DNA of 64,000 bases from positions 372,001 to 436,000 of the forward strand of contig NZ_JBFEFI010000004.1 of the NCBI RefSeq assembly GCF_040717535.1, read 5' to 3'. This DNA comes from Thalassoglobus sp. JC818. Its GTDB lineage: Bacteria > Planctomycetota > Planctomycetia > Planctomycetales > Planctomycetaceae. Below are positions 9,520 through 17,883 of this stretch, piece after piece. The translations under genes and the position numbers were made by a program. Under the pieces are notes generated by a model that saw nothing but the letters and a program-made list of their open reading frames with translations, had not been told where the DNA came from and did not search any database. Each line of letters opens with the position of its first letter. Position 1 is the first letter of the stretch.

Positions 9520-10492
9520 AGAACTCGCCGATCAATTCCTGACCGCTGCGAGTCACTAATCCGCGGAAAACTTCTTGATCGATGTTTTCGCTGATGAAAC
9601 GTCCGCTTCCGTCACAGATCGCGAAGTGAGCCCCTCCCGGGTGTGCGCTCGCGAATTGAAATCGTCGTTCCACACTATCGGAGCAGTTTGTGAGTGGAGG
9701 ATTCATACCGGGCTCGGCACAACCAGGTGAAGCTTTCCACCATCGTAAGACACCGCGAGCAAACCCCTGCCCGCCGCCACCACCAGATCCACCACCAGAT
9801 CCACCACCAGATCCACCACCAGATCCACCACCAGATCCACCACCAGATCCTGAACCAGATCCTGAACCAGAGTTCATCGCACCACGAGCCCATCCTCCGA
9901 ACTCGTCTCCGATTTCTCCTGCGATGATGGTCTGCGAAGACCCATCGGTCAGATCACGAAATCGAATGCTTGAGAGCGGATAGAGAACGCCATCGTCGCT
10001 TCCGGGTTCGGTGCCTGCGTTCCCGGCGTAGTGGCAATTTCCGTAACGGTCGTCGATCACCTGACTCTGTGGTTGCGACGGACACAGGTAAACAGACAGG
10101 GGTTGCCGGACAACTTCCGCGTTGCTGGAGTGGCTGAATCTCTCATTGAAATTGTAGGCTTGCCACAAGGCGGACTGTTCGACTTCATTCAGAATGCTAA
10201 CCGGCCAGGTGGTGAGCAACTCGTTGTTTGACTCGCTGCCAGAACGTCCGAGAACTCCAAACGGAAAAACCTGATGGCTGCTGATGTAGTTGTGTAGCGC
10301 CAGTGAAATCTGTTTGAGATTGTTGCGACAAGCAGTCCGCCGGGCAGCTTCTCGAGCCTGCTGGACCGCTGGCAGCAGCAGTGCAATGAGAATTGCGATG
10401 ATGGCAATCACGACGAGCAGTTCGATCAACGTGAAGGCCTTGACAGTGTTTCGTTTTGGATGTGAAGCGATGGAGTTCGTGCGGAGTAACAT
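9518..10492 (-). CDS. DUF1559 prepilin-like secreted protein with Gly-Ser repeat
   Basis: A planctomycete-type pseudopilin. The leader has the prepilin cleavage site followed by [20 protein letters not shown], then the usual [23 protein letters not shown] helix, so it is probably processed by prepilin peptidase and displayed in or beyond the inner membrane. The DUF1559 C-terminal motif appears as [14 protein letters not shown]. Between the two lies a low-complexity run of Gly and Ser (about residues 208-240) encoded by a 12-base tandem repeat. ATG 10492 is preferred to the preceding TTG. Planctomycete genomes carry many paralogues of unknown role. The Gly-Ser spacer may be length-variable. 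Confidence 0.92.
   Translation of the reverse strand: MLLRTNSIASHPKRNTVKAFTLIELLVVIAIIAILIALLLPAVQQAREAARRTACRNNLKQISLALHNYISSHQVFPFGVLGRSGSESNNELLTTWPVSILNEVEQSALWQAYNFNERFSHSSNAEVVRQPLSVYLCPSQPQSQVIDDRYGNCHYAGNAGTEPGSDDGVLYPLSSIRFRDLTDGSSQTIIAGEIGDEFGGWARGAMNSGSGSGSGSGGGSGGGSGGGSGGGSGGGSGGGGGQGFARGVLRWWKASPGCAEPGMNPPLTNCSDSVERRFQFASAHPGGAHFAICDGSGRFISENIDQEVFRGLVTRSGQELIGEF
9779..9870 (-). repeat. 12-bp tandem repeat encoding Gly-Ser-Gly-Gly units
   Basis: Six perfect copies of ACCACCAGATCC (plus strand) from 9779 to 9850, then about one and two-thirds degenerate copies starting TGAACC to 9870. On the coding strand each unit gives GSGG. It lies wholly in frame within the DUF1559 gene, so copy changes would alter the protein by four residues at a time. 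Confidence 0.95.
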
Positions 10493-10581
10493 CAATGCTG
10501 GTCGTTCAACGTCAAAGCCAAAGTAGAAAAGATTCGGTCATGCGAGTCATCGCCGGATGACTCTCTCGTTCCGATCGAGCC

Positions 10582-11310
10582 CTATTGAAAACGAATGGCT
10601 TGGTATCCCGAACTCGCTTCTCCAACGCGATGTTTCTGAACGAACAACACGATTCGATTGTCGCGTAAGCTCGGGCGGAGTTTCTTATCGAGCGTTACGG
10701 TCCCGTCTGAGATTGGTTCGTCGTCATCAATGTTTCGAACCAGGACGCCGCGAGACAGAATGTTCTCGATGGGCTGAGTACCGGTCAAATCGTCAATCCA
10801 TTCACCAATCTGCACAACGCGACCATCGTTCCCCGTTGCTGCCAGGCCGACAGCTGCCAGCGCTCCGATCATTCCGCCATTTGTGCCGCCCAGGCCTTCG
10901 AGGTGGATGGAACATTTGTCTGCGACTTCGATCGCTTCGTTCATCGAGACGATTTCAAACTGACATCGAAAGCCGAATTGTTTAACACACTCTGTCACAT
11001 TCTCCGTCGAGGTGACACAGATCCCCGGATCACTCCCTTGCGCGAATGATCGCTTCATCAATTCACGGACTTGATGAATCAGTGAGAGCATCTGGCTTTC
11101 AAGCTCATCGAGGCCAAACCGAGGACTCAACAAGATGGAAGCGGCTCCATTCCGCGTTGTGCACGGGATTTGAACGTCCTGCAAGAGTTGGTGGCGAACA
11201 ATTCGCTCGCACTTCCAGTCGCGAGCCACTTCCTTCGCGATGGCTTTGGCGAGTTGGTTTGTTCCTGGTGATTCCGCGTTGTCTGTGTCGTCAATTCCGA
11301 TCAAGATCAT
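10582..11310 (-). CDS. TiaS-like (IDDTD motif) domain protein
   Basis: A 242-residue protein opening with MILIGIDDTDNAESPGTNQL. The I-G-I-D-D-T-D signature and the following CTTRNGAAS-type segment resemble the N-terminal half of archaeal TiaS, the tRNA(Ile2) agmatinylcytidine synthetase. The zinc-ribbon and OB-fold parts of full TiaS (about 420 residues) are missing, so tRNA modification is not implied; bacteria normally use TilS for that job. Its ATG overlaps the stop of the upstream membrane protein gene by four bases (ATGA), which argues for translational coupling and joint function. The substrate is unknown. Confidence 0.65.
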   Translation of the reverse strand: MILIGIDDTDNAESPGTNQLAKAIAKEVARDWKCERIVRHQLLQDVQIPCTTRNGAASILLSPRFGLDELESQMLSLIHQVRELMKRSFAQGSDPGICVTSTENVTECVKQFGFRCQFEIVSMNEAIEVADKCSIHLEGLGGTNGGMIGALAAVGLAATGNDGRVVQIGEWIDDLTGTQPIENILSRGVLVRNIDDDEPISDGTVTLDKKLRPSLRDNRIVLFVQKHRVGEASSGYQAIRFQ

Positions 11311-11978
11311 GATTCGCCCCGCTCGGCAGTGTCAGTGCCAAAATCGCTCTTCCGTTGTAATGAAAACCAAACCAGCGCGCTGAAGAGTCCTGCTACCAAT
11401 CCGCAGATTGGATAAGTGATGATTGCACTGCCAAACCAGATTTCAAACGGCTTCTTCCCGAGTGCTTCCAGCCCGGAGAGTTTCGCGCCGCCGCGTACGA
11501 ACAGCGCCAGCAGATTCGCCGCCATCCCTGCCAGAGCACAGCCGATGAATACCTGTTTGGGAGACTTCGTTCTTTTAAGCGCAAAATCGAGTGCCGGACC
11601 GATCGCCATGAGACTGGTCAGTGCGCCGAAACTCATGCCGCGTAGGACTCCTCCCACATAGAAACCACCAACGAAAACAAGTGCCACTGCTGACATCAGT
11701 GATCCGGCCCCGTTTCGAGGCACCAGCGAGAGACCGCACAGCATCGGAAAAACGGAGCGTAAAATCGCGTGACCGGGCACCTTCAAATTCAACTCGATGA
11801 ACATCGAAGCTGTGGCTACCATCATCCCAGCGATGACAAGAATCGCACCTTCTTGCACACTGAGCGAGTCGGAGAGTGCAGACTCGCCGACATGTGTTTC
11901 GGACGAACCGAAGAGCCGCAACCGAAATCTTGAATTATTGACCAGTTGCGGATTCAAACTGAGTACTGACGACGACAT
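11307..11978 (-). CDS. Polytopic membrane protein coupled to the TiaS-like gene
   Basis: A 223-residue protein with about six predicted membrane helices after a polar N-terminus of about 45 residues. Short charged loops include LKRTKSPKQ. It is not assigned to a family. Overall size and the small-residue-rich helices recall substrate-binding (S) components of energy-coupling-factor transporters, but no diagnostic motif was seen. It ends with an ATGA overlap into the IDDTD protein, so the two are probably made together. A perfect 11-bp inverted repeat lies in its upstream region. Confidence 0.75.
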   Translation of the reverse strand: MSSSVLSLNPQLVNNSRFRLRLFGSSETHVGESALSDSLSVQEGAILVIAGMMVATASMFIELNLKVPGHAILRSVFPMLCGLSLVPRNGAGSLMSAVALVFVGGFYVGGVLRGMSFGALTSLMAIGPALDFALKRTKSPKQVFIGCALAGMAANLLALFVRGGAKLSGLEALGKKPFEIWFGSAIITYPICGLVAGLFSALVWFSLQRKSDFGTDTAERGES

Positions 11979-12294
11979 AGCGCAACGAGGCCGTAGCAGG
12001 TGCTGTTGGGGAATGACCTAGAACTGACCCCAAAATCTAAGAATCGTGCTCTGTCCGAAGATTGTCATCGATTCGCGAAGAGTTTTAGGACCGACTCTAG
12101 AAACTCTATATTTCTAGAGTCTACGGCGATCAGAAACCTCTCACAATGTCAGAGAAACATCAATCTCAACGGAAAATTCACATCAACAGGCACTCATGTT
12201 TCTCAATTGTGAATCTCGCTGAATACATTCGAGTGACAATCAATGGAGACCGCTGTTGATGAGTGATCTTAAAATGAGAGTTCGGAAACGAATC
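11979..12294. other. Intergenic region upstream of the membrane/TiaS-like operon
   Basis: 316 bases between the cyclic-nucleotide-binding gene and the membrane protein gene, both on the minus strand. It contains the inverted repeat at 12093-12121. No open frame with a plausible start was found. Confidence 0.5.
12093..12121. promoter_or_regulatory. Perfect 11-bp inverted repeat, possible operator or hairpin
   Basis: GACTCTAGAAA, a 7-base spacer CTCTATA, then TTTCTAGAGTC. It stands about 115 bases upstream of the membrane protein start on the minus strand and about 175 bases downstream of the cyclic-nucleotide-binding gene. It has no T-run, so it is not a standard terminator. A dimeric regulator site is the simplest reading, but this is inference. 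Confidence 0.45.
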
Positions 12295-12831
12295 CTATGC
12301 GTCGTAAATGTCTGAGTAGAGCCGCGACCGGAACTCATGCCATTCCTGATGACGGTTCTGATTCGTGTCTGCATTGACGAGTTCGCAGGTCCACTCGTCC
12401 ATTTTTCGGAGTCGACTCGACAGGATTCGAACGAGGTTCACCGCGATCTTCTCGGTGACTTCCGGAAGTCCTTTCCGGGCGAACTCGTACTGCTCCTTAG
12501 TCAAACACAAAGCAATCGATGGCTCACAACATTTGACCGTCGCCGAATGCGGAGCTGTCTCGAAGAATGACATCTCGCCGAAGACGCTTCCTGGCTCAAA
12601 CGTCGCGAGCACGCTGCACGAATCGTTGCACTTCACGACTTCGCACTTTCCCTTCAGAAGAACCCACAAGCCCTGGTAGACCTTCCCTTCGGTAAGAATC
12701 TCAGCGCCCTCGCTGAACTCTTCATATCTGACGACATCACCGAGAGCCTTCAACTCGTCGGGGGTGAGGCCTTCCAAAATCTGTGACTTCTCAAGAGCTG
12801 AACGGAAATCGCGAATCGACTGAACCGACAT
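12295..12831 (-). CDS. Cyclic nucleotide-binding domain protein, no DNA-binding domain
   Basis: A 178-residue Crp-type cNMP-binding domain. The beta-roll features are GAEILTEGKVYQGLWVLLKGKCEVV and the phosphate-binding-cassette segment PGSVFGEMSFFETAPHSATV (about 79-98), where Gly-Glu is kept and T-H replaces the usual Arg-x-Ala. The C-terminal helix continues to the end without a helix-turn-helix, so it is a stand-alone ligand sensor rather than a transcription factor. GAGGAG lies six bases before the ATG. It sits directly downstream of glutamate dehydrogenase on the same strand with a 50-base gap, so the two may share a transcript. Confidence 0.88.
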   Translation of the reverse strand: MSVQSIRDFRSALEKSQILEGLTPDELKALGDVVRYEEFSEGAEILTEGKVYQGLWVLLKGKCEVVKCNDSCSVLATFEPGSVFGEMSFFETAPHSATVKCCEPSIALCLTKEQYEFARKGLPEVTEKIAVNLVRILSSRLRKMDEWTCELVNADTNQNRHQEWHEFRSRLYSDIYDA

Positions 12832-12881
12832 GACAAACTCCTCATTGATTGAATTGCTTCCGGGCAGAGTTGACCATCAAA

Positions 12882-14111
12882 TCAAATCCCTCCCAAAACA
12901 GTCGCGCGTCCCACTCGGCCAATTCCGAGAACATACGCTCCGACACGCAATGACACTTTCTTCTCGGTGGCAACATTCCACACTCGATTAAAGCTGCCAA
13001 CCATAATCTTTTCCAGACGATCCCGAACTTCTTCGATTTCCCATTTGAAGTGTTGCCGATTCTGGACCCATTCGAAATAGCTGACCGTCACACCTCCAGC
13101 GTTTGCCAGGATGTCCGGGATGACCAGGATTTCTCTCTTCGCGAAGATCTGATCGGCATCGGGAGTCGTTGGGCTGTTCGCTGCTTCAACGATCAGTTTC
13201 GCTCGGACGTCCTCCGCATTCTCTCTCGTCAGCGTTCCGCCAATCGCAGCAGGAATAAGAACATCAACATCGGCCGCCAGTAACTCGGCGTTGTCCATCT
13301 CCTCCGCTCCGGGGAATCCGCTGACTCGTTTGTTCTCGGCGACATAGGTCAGAAGTTCGCGAACGTTTAGTCCTTCGACATTTTGAATCGCTCCGAACGC
13401 GTCTGAGACAGCAACAATAACCGCACCCATTTCATGCAAAATGCTCGCAGCAAAACTTCCCACGTTTCCGAACCCTTGAATCGCGATGCGAGCCCCTTTC
13501 ACGTCGCGATCCATTTTCAGGAGCGCCTCACGGGTCACAATTGCCACACCTCGACCGGTCGCTTCTTCTCGTCCGTCTGCTCCGTGCAGCTCAACGGGTT
13601 TGCCTGTAACGCAGGCGGGATTGAATCCGTGAAACTTCTGATACTGATTCATGATCCACGCCATGATCTGCGCGTTGGTTCCCATGTCCGGAGCGGGGAT
13701 GTCTGTATCGGGGCCAAAGATGTCGTGAATCTCGTCGACAAATTTTCGCGTGATCGTTTCCAGTTCCCGATGCGAAAGCTTCGACGGGTCAACAGCAATG
13801 CCCCCCTTCGCGCCTCCATAGGGAATGTTGACGACGGCCGTCTTCCACGTCATCAAAGAAGCCAAAGCCAGGACTTCTCCGGCGTCGACTTCCGGGTGGT
13901 AACGCAAGCCCCCTTTCATTGGCCCGCGTGCGCGATCGTGCTGAATTCGAAAGCCGATGAACGTTCCGATTTGCCCATCATCCATCTCCAGAGCAATCTG
14001 CACTTTAATTTCACGCTCTGGAGTCTTGAGCAATTTACTCATATTGTCAGACAATCCCATCACCTGGGCTGCCTGATTGAAGTACCGTTCAGCGTTTTCG
14101 TATGAACTCAT
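12882..14111 (-). CDS. gdhA: Glutamate dehydrogenase (Glu/Leu/Phe/Val family)
   Basis: Oxidative deamination of glutamate to 2-oxoglutarate and ammonia, or the reverse, in the cytoplasm. The 409-residue product has the catalytic region [13 protein letters not shown] (Lys66), the Lys at 90, PYGGAKGGI with the active-site Lys102, the conserved PAPDMGT and the Rossmann motif QGFGNVGS. Length matches the hexameric class of about 410-430. There is no strong Shine-Dalgarno at ATG 14111. NAD or NADP preference cannot be safely read. The gene symbol is by family; a leucine dehydrogenase is less likely because of the length and the full GDH motif set. Confidence 0.94.
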   Translation of the reverse strand: MSSYENAERYFNQAAQVMGLSDNMSKLLKTPEREIKVQIALEMDDGQIGTFIGFRIQHDRARGPMKGGLRYHPEVDAGEVLALASLMTWKTAVVNIPYGGAKGGIAVDPSKLSHRELETITRKFVDEIHDIFGPDTDIPAPDMGTNAQIMAWIMNQYQKFHGFNPACVTGKPVELHGADGREEATGRGVAIVTREALLKMDRDVKGARIAIQGFGNVGSFAASILHEMGAVIVAVSDAFGAIQNVEGLNVRELLTYVAENKRVSGFPGAEEMDNAELLAADVDVLIPAAIGGTLTRENAEDVRAKLIVEAANSPTTPDADQIFAKREILVIPDILANAGGVTVSYFEWVQNRQHFKWEIEEVRDRLEKIMVGSFNRVWNVATEKKVSLRVGAYVLGIGRVGRATVLGGI

Positions 14112-14423
14112 TCGAATTCCAAAGTTCTGAGTGCATGCTTGGGGAATCTCAAAACTTCTCGCGACTCACGCAGCCTCAATTGCTGAATGAGAATCCGTGC
14201 AGAAGCATTGCATGAATGCAGCATAGTTCACCAGCAAAATTTGGCCTAGCAGACTTTCCACTCGAGTTCCGCGTCGGCGACCAAATCAAATGTTTGGAAC
14301 AAATCACACTTGCAATCATCAGCCCGGATGTGAAAAGGTCCAGTGGCAAAGATGCATTTCTCGCTGCGCTATGAAACAATATTCTTGACCGTTCGACGTT
14401 CCAGCACGAAAGATTCCCTGCGA
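14112..14423. other. Divergent intergenic region (gdhA / TPR protein)
   Basis: 312 bases. It must contain the gdhA promoter and that of the TPR gene. No convincing boxes, riboswitch-like folds or hairpins were picked out by eye. Confidence 0.45.
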
Positions 14424-15272
14424 ATGAGCTCGACACTGATCGCATTTATTAATGGTTTCGAGCCAACCAATGGGGCTCCGGTCCCCGAATATCCTGTTCC
14501 GCCCGTTTACGAACCGAGCTTCTTTGACTCTTTCTGGTTCTTGGTCGTCGGTTGGGGAAGCTGGCTTTATATTCCATTCCTTCTGTGGATGGTGTTTTAC
14601 AGCCTGAAATACGATCCGGACCGCTACGTCTGGCTGTTCGTGATGCTCGTGCTCCAACCGGTCGGAGCGATTCTCTATTTCATCGTGCGATGGCTCCCCA
14701 GCAGCAACGTTCAGCTTCCCTCATTCACGCATCGATGGACCAAAAGCCGCGAGTTGAGACAGCTCGAGACAGCTGCACTTCAGATTGGGAATGCGCATCA
14801 GTTCATTCAATACGGTGAAGCTCTTCGAAAAGTTGGAATGACTGAAAAAGCTAACGAAGCATTTCAGGGCGCTCTCAAGAAAGACGGCAACAATCTGGCC
14901 GCTTTGTGGGGTGCCGCTTCCATGGAGTTTCAACTCGGCAAGTTTGCGGACGCCAAGGAAAAGCTGCAAAAAGTTCTCGAAGCAGACCCAACTTACAAAT
15001 TCGGTGATGTCTCATTGCTTTACGGAAAATCTCTCCTCGCCCTGAACGAAAACGAAGCAGCCCGAATTCAACTTGAGAAGCACATTCAAAAGTGGAGACA
15101 CCCGGAAGCGATGTTTCTGCTCGCCAAACTCTGCCAACAAGCAGGTGACAAAGACGAAGCTCGTACTCATCTTCGCGGCATGATCGTCGATATCGATTCC
15201 AGCCCGAAAGCGATTGCTCGCAAAAACCTCTTCTGGAGAAGCCGGGCGAAGAAAGCACTCCGGAACTTGTAG
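14424..15272 (+). CDS. Membrane-anchored TPR protein
   Basis: A 282-residue protein with two N-terminal membrane helices (about 24-75). Their LWMVFYSLKYDPDRYVWLF and PVGAILYFIVRWL pattern resembles the phospholipase D-nuclease N-terminal (PLDc_N) membrane module. A cytoplasmic region of about three to four TPR-like helical repeats follows, including ALRKVGMTEKANEAF and AASMEFQLGKFADAKEKL. TPRs bind proteins, so it may be an assembly or scaffolding factor. ATG 14424 is chosen because the frame's earlier start at 14343 adds a basic stretch without family character. The neighbour mogA follows after 160 bases. Confidence 0.82.
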   Translation: MSSTLIAFINGFEPTNGAPVPEYPVPPVYEPSFFDSFWFLVVGWGSWLYIPFLLWMVFYSLKYDPDRYVWLFVMLVLQPVGAILYFIVRWLPSSNVQLPSFTHRWTKSRELRQLETAALQIGNAHQFIQYGEALRKVGMTEKANEAFQGALKKDGNNLAALWGAASMEFQLGKFADAKEKLQKVLEADPTYKFGDVSLLYGKSLLALNENEAARIQLEKHIQKWRHPEAMFLLAKLCQQAGDKDEARTHLRGMIVDIDSSPKAIARKNLFWRSRAKKALRNL

Positions 15273-15434
15273 GCATTACAATCCTTCGGAAAACGATCAA
15301 TCCACAACCGCTGTCATCATCGAATCGCTGCCCTACTCAACTGACTCTGGCGATTCACATTCTCCCGGTTGCAGACCAGAGATCTGCACCACTCTTCTCT
15401 CTGATCCACTCAACATTTAACGTCTGTTCGAATC

Positions 15435-15971
15435 ATGAGTAGCCCAGCCAAAATCGGAATCGTCACCGTCTCTGACCGAGCCAGCCGCGGCGAATACGAA
15501 GATCGTGGCGGCCCCGCACTCAAGCAGTATTTCGAAACGGTTCTTTCATCATCTTGGGAAGCTGTCGCAGTCATCATTCCCGACGAACAGGATGTCGTCG
15601 AATCGGAACTCAAGAGACTGTCAGACGACGAAGGCTGCTGCCTGATTGTCACGACAGGAGGCACCGGTCCCGCACTTCGTGACATCACTCCGGAAGCGAC
15701 CGAAGCTGTGTGTCAGAAGATCCTTCCCGGCTTCGGAGAGCTGATGCGACAAGAGTCCCTGAAAGCTGTGCCGACAGCCATTCTGTCCCGCCAAACTGCT
15801 GGAGTGCGTGGGAAAAGCCTGATCGTCAATCTCCCCGGCCAGCCGAAAGCGATCAAAGAATGCTTAGATGCAGTCATGCCCGCCATTCCCTACTGCATCG
15901 ATCTCATCGAGGGGCCATTCCTCGAAACCAACGAGGAACATATCGTCGCATTTCGCCCCAAGAAGAAGTGA
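15435..15971 (+). CDS. mogA: Molybdopterin adenylyltransferase
   Basis: Activates molybdopterin by adenylylation before molybdate insertion. The 178-residue product has the MoCF fold signatures TVSDRASRGEYEDRGGP (about 11-27), TTGGTG (73-78) followed by RDITPEAT with the catalytic-region Asp83, and the late LPGQPKAIKECL. Length fits MogA (about 170-195) rather than the longer MoeA. No other molybdenum cofactor gene adjoins it. MoaB proteins share the fold, but the GEYEDRGGP form is typical of MogA. Confidence 0.93.
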   Translation: MSSPAKIGIVTVSDRASRGEYEDRGGPALKQYFETVLSSSWEAVAVIIPDEQDVVESELKRLSDDEGCCLIVTTGGTGPALRDITPEATEAVCQKILPGFGELMRQESLKAVPTAILSRQTAGVRGKSLIVNLPGQPKAIKECLDAVMPAIPYCIDLIEGPFLETNEEHIVAFRPKKK

Positions 15972-16307
15972 CCGAAACGCCTGACTGTGGACCGCACGTT
16001 TCGCGATAAAAAGCAAGACCATTTTGCGAAACGGCGGCTCGCTGAAAATCGTTCATTCAAATCTTCACACGATTGCAACAATTGCAACAGAGAGCTCTTC
16101 CAATCTCTGATTTTCATTCGCGACCACGAAATTGCGGCGGGGAAATCTCCAGTCAAATCTGGAGTTGAGAGCGAATCCGGCAGGTTTCGCCAGTTTTGAG
16201 AATCGATTGGCCCGACACTTGCTTTTCTCACACTCATCAGTCGCATGGAACTCGCGACACCCCTTTCCTTCTCCCCCGATCCCAATCCTTTTTCAACGGT
16301 TTGACGC
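15972..16307. other. Intergenic region, no gene seen
   Basis: 336 bases between mogA and the secreted peptidase. It has a short direct repeat (ATTGCAACA twice near 16073) and AT-rich patches suitable for a promoter, but no assigned element. Confidence 0.4.
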
Positions 16308-17477
16308 ATGGATGCGAAGCTCCGGACGGGCATTTTTTGCCTCGTGCTGACTCTCTTTCCACAGATTGCCTCAGGGGCCACGGCAAAGTCACGGAACTTT
16401 GTTGTCACTGCTCCCACTGACGAGATCGCCTCCAAAGTCGCTAAGTGCGCTGAAATCTGGCGGAAAGATCTCGCTGTGATGTGGCTCGGTCAAGAACTGC
16501 CAAACTGGTATCGTCCTTGTCCAATCAGCGTGAAAGTCGGTCAGATCGGAGCCGGGGGTTCCACAACTTTCACCTTCGACAACGGCGAAGTTTTCGGTTG
16601 GAACATGAAAGTTCAGGGCACGCTCGAGAGAATTCTCGATTCGGTAATCCCGCACGAAGTCAACCACACGATCTTCGCAAGCTACTTCCGTCGACCACTC
16701 CCTCGCTGGGCCGACGAAGGAGCAGCCACTCTCGTCGAACACGATTCAGAACGGGCTCGCCAGTCAAGACTGCTCGATCAGGTAATCCGCACTCATCGAC
16801 GCATCCCGCTCCCGAAACTGCTGACGATTCGAGAATACCCCGAAGACATGCACGAAGTCTTAACGCTCTACGCGGAAGGCTATTCACTCGCAGACTTCCT
16901 CGTCTCTCAGAAGGGCACCAACGGCCGGGCGATTTTCCTGCAGTTCCTCGAAGACGCTCACAACAGCAACTGGGAAACAGCCATCGCCAAGCACTACGGC
17001 CACCGGACAGTCGGACAGCTCGAAGAAGAGTGGACCGGCTGGGTTCTAGCCGGCAGCCCGGAATTCCAGATTCCCGATGGCCAACAGCTGGCCGCCAATT
17101 CAGCACCGAACGTCACAGCTGACCTGGGAGAACCTGCCGAGATGGTGATTCGCTCGCAGACTCCCGATGCGCCACAACCGCTTCCGATGTTCAACCGCGA
17201 ACTGCGAACAGCTTCATCGAACCCACAACTTGAAGCTGTCACTGTCAGCCGCACAGCCGAGCGAAACGAAGAAGCTTCGGCCAATCAGAACACACAAACC
17301 GATTACTCACAAAAGACTAATGCTCGTGGGGACGCTGGGGAATCCCGTCCTCGGTCGATCGAAGCACCCCGCCCACAGGCTGCCCTGTCGCGGAATGCTT
17401 TTGTTCCGACCGGAGACGGGATCTCCAGTCACGCCGACTCCAACAGCTACCGCTTCCCCAAAGTCCGATCCTTCTAA
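16308..17477 (+). CDS. Secreted gluzincin-like metallopeptidase (peptidase MA-like)
   Basis: A 389-residue exported protein with a signal peptide (about 1-24). The zinc motif HEVNH (116-120, HExxH) is followed 17 residues on by WADEGAA with Glu137 as the likely third ligand, the gluzincin arrangement used by peptidase MA/M1-like proteins. A helical region runs to about residue 250. The last 130 residues are Pro/Ser/Asn/Gln-rich and probably disordered. Substrate is unknown. It stands alone between mogA and the repeat-bearing gap. An extracytoplasmic protease role is likely; a non-catalytic structural role cannot be excluded. Confidence 0.8.
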   Translation: MDAKLRTGIFCLVLTLFPQIASGATAKSRNFVVTAPTDEIASKVAKCAEIWRKDLAVMWLGQELPNWYRPCPISVKVGQIGAGGSTTFTFDNGEVFGWNMKVQGTLERILDSVIPHEVNHTIFASYFRRPLPRWADEGAATLVEHDSERARQSRLLDQVIRTHRRIPLPKLLTIREYPEDMHEVLTLYAEGYSLADFLVSQKGTNGRAIFLQFLEDAHNSNWETAIAKHYGHRTVGQLEEEWTGWVLAGSPEFQIPDGQQLAANSAPNVTADLGEPAEMVIRSQTPDAPQPLPMFNRELRTASSNPQLEAVTVSRTAERNEEASANQNTQTDYSQKTNARGDAGESRPRSIEAPRPQAALSRNAFVPTGDGISSHADSNSYRFPKVRSF

Positions 17478-17564
17478 AGCGATCCAATAACCCGATCAGC
17501 ACGGACAATTCTTCGAAGCCAAAGAGCCCGCTCCGGAAGGACCAGAGTGAGCTCATGACAGTTG

Positions 17565-17587
17565 GCCACCGGTGACTCACCGGTGGC
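17565..17587. repeat. CACCGGTG palindromic repeat, copy 1
   Basis: GCCACCGGT, spacer GACTC, ACCGGTGGC: a perfect 9-bp stem with a 5-base loop. Each half also contains the self-complementary octamer CACCGGTG. It could fold as RNA or be a REP-like dispersed element. Confidence 0.8.
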
Positions 17588-17687
17588 TAAACCGCACTTC
17601 TAAATGGCCGAGTCCGGTATGGCTTGCCGCTCCGCCGTGTCTCAATATTCGTTTCTACGGATAGACGATTTCTGATGTCGAAATTAG

Positions 17688-17708
17688 TCACCGGTGAATC
17701 ACCGGTGG
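17688..17708. repeat. CACCGGTG palindromic repeat, copy 2
   Basis: TCACCGGTGAATCACCGGTGG: two CACCGGTG octamers three bases apart, as in copy 1 about 120 bases to the left. The outer pairing is weaker than in copy 1. The shared core makes them one repeat family. Confidence 0.75.
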
Positions 17709-17883
17709 TCAACGCTATGTTGCAACCGGTGCGTGAGATGTTTCGATTCAGTTTACCCGTTCTTCTTTTTCAAAAAGTTCTTGTCACAAGTTCGTTCGTT
17801 TCGCGCTCAAGTGAGTGTCCTGGTTTGATTCACGGTTTTTGCGTGAACGAAATTTTCAAAGTCAACGACGAAAAGTGACAAGC

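Larger units (their letters stand above)
17478..17883. other. Intergenic gap with two CACCGGTG palindromes
   Basis: 406 bases between the peptidase and the NADase-like gene, bearing the palindromes at 17565-17587 and 17688-17708. No open frame here looks coding. It marks the left boundary of the accessory block. Confidence 0.55.

Noticed and set aside
9779-9870. Short repeat array as CRISPR
   Set aside because: 12-base units with no spacers, in frame within a gene.
9690-9983. Proline-rich plus-strand frame
   Set aside because: Antisense reading of the Gly-Ser repeat in the DUF1559 gene.
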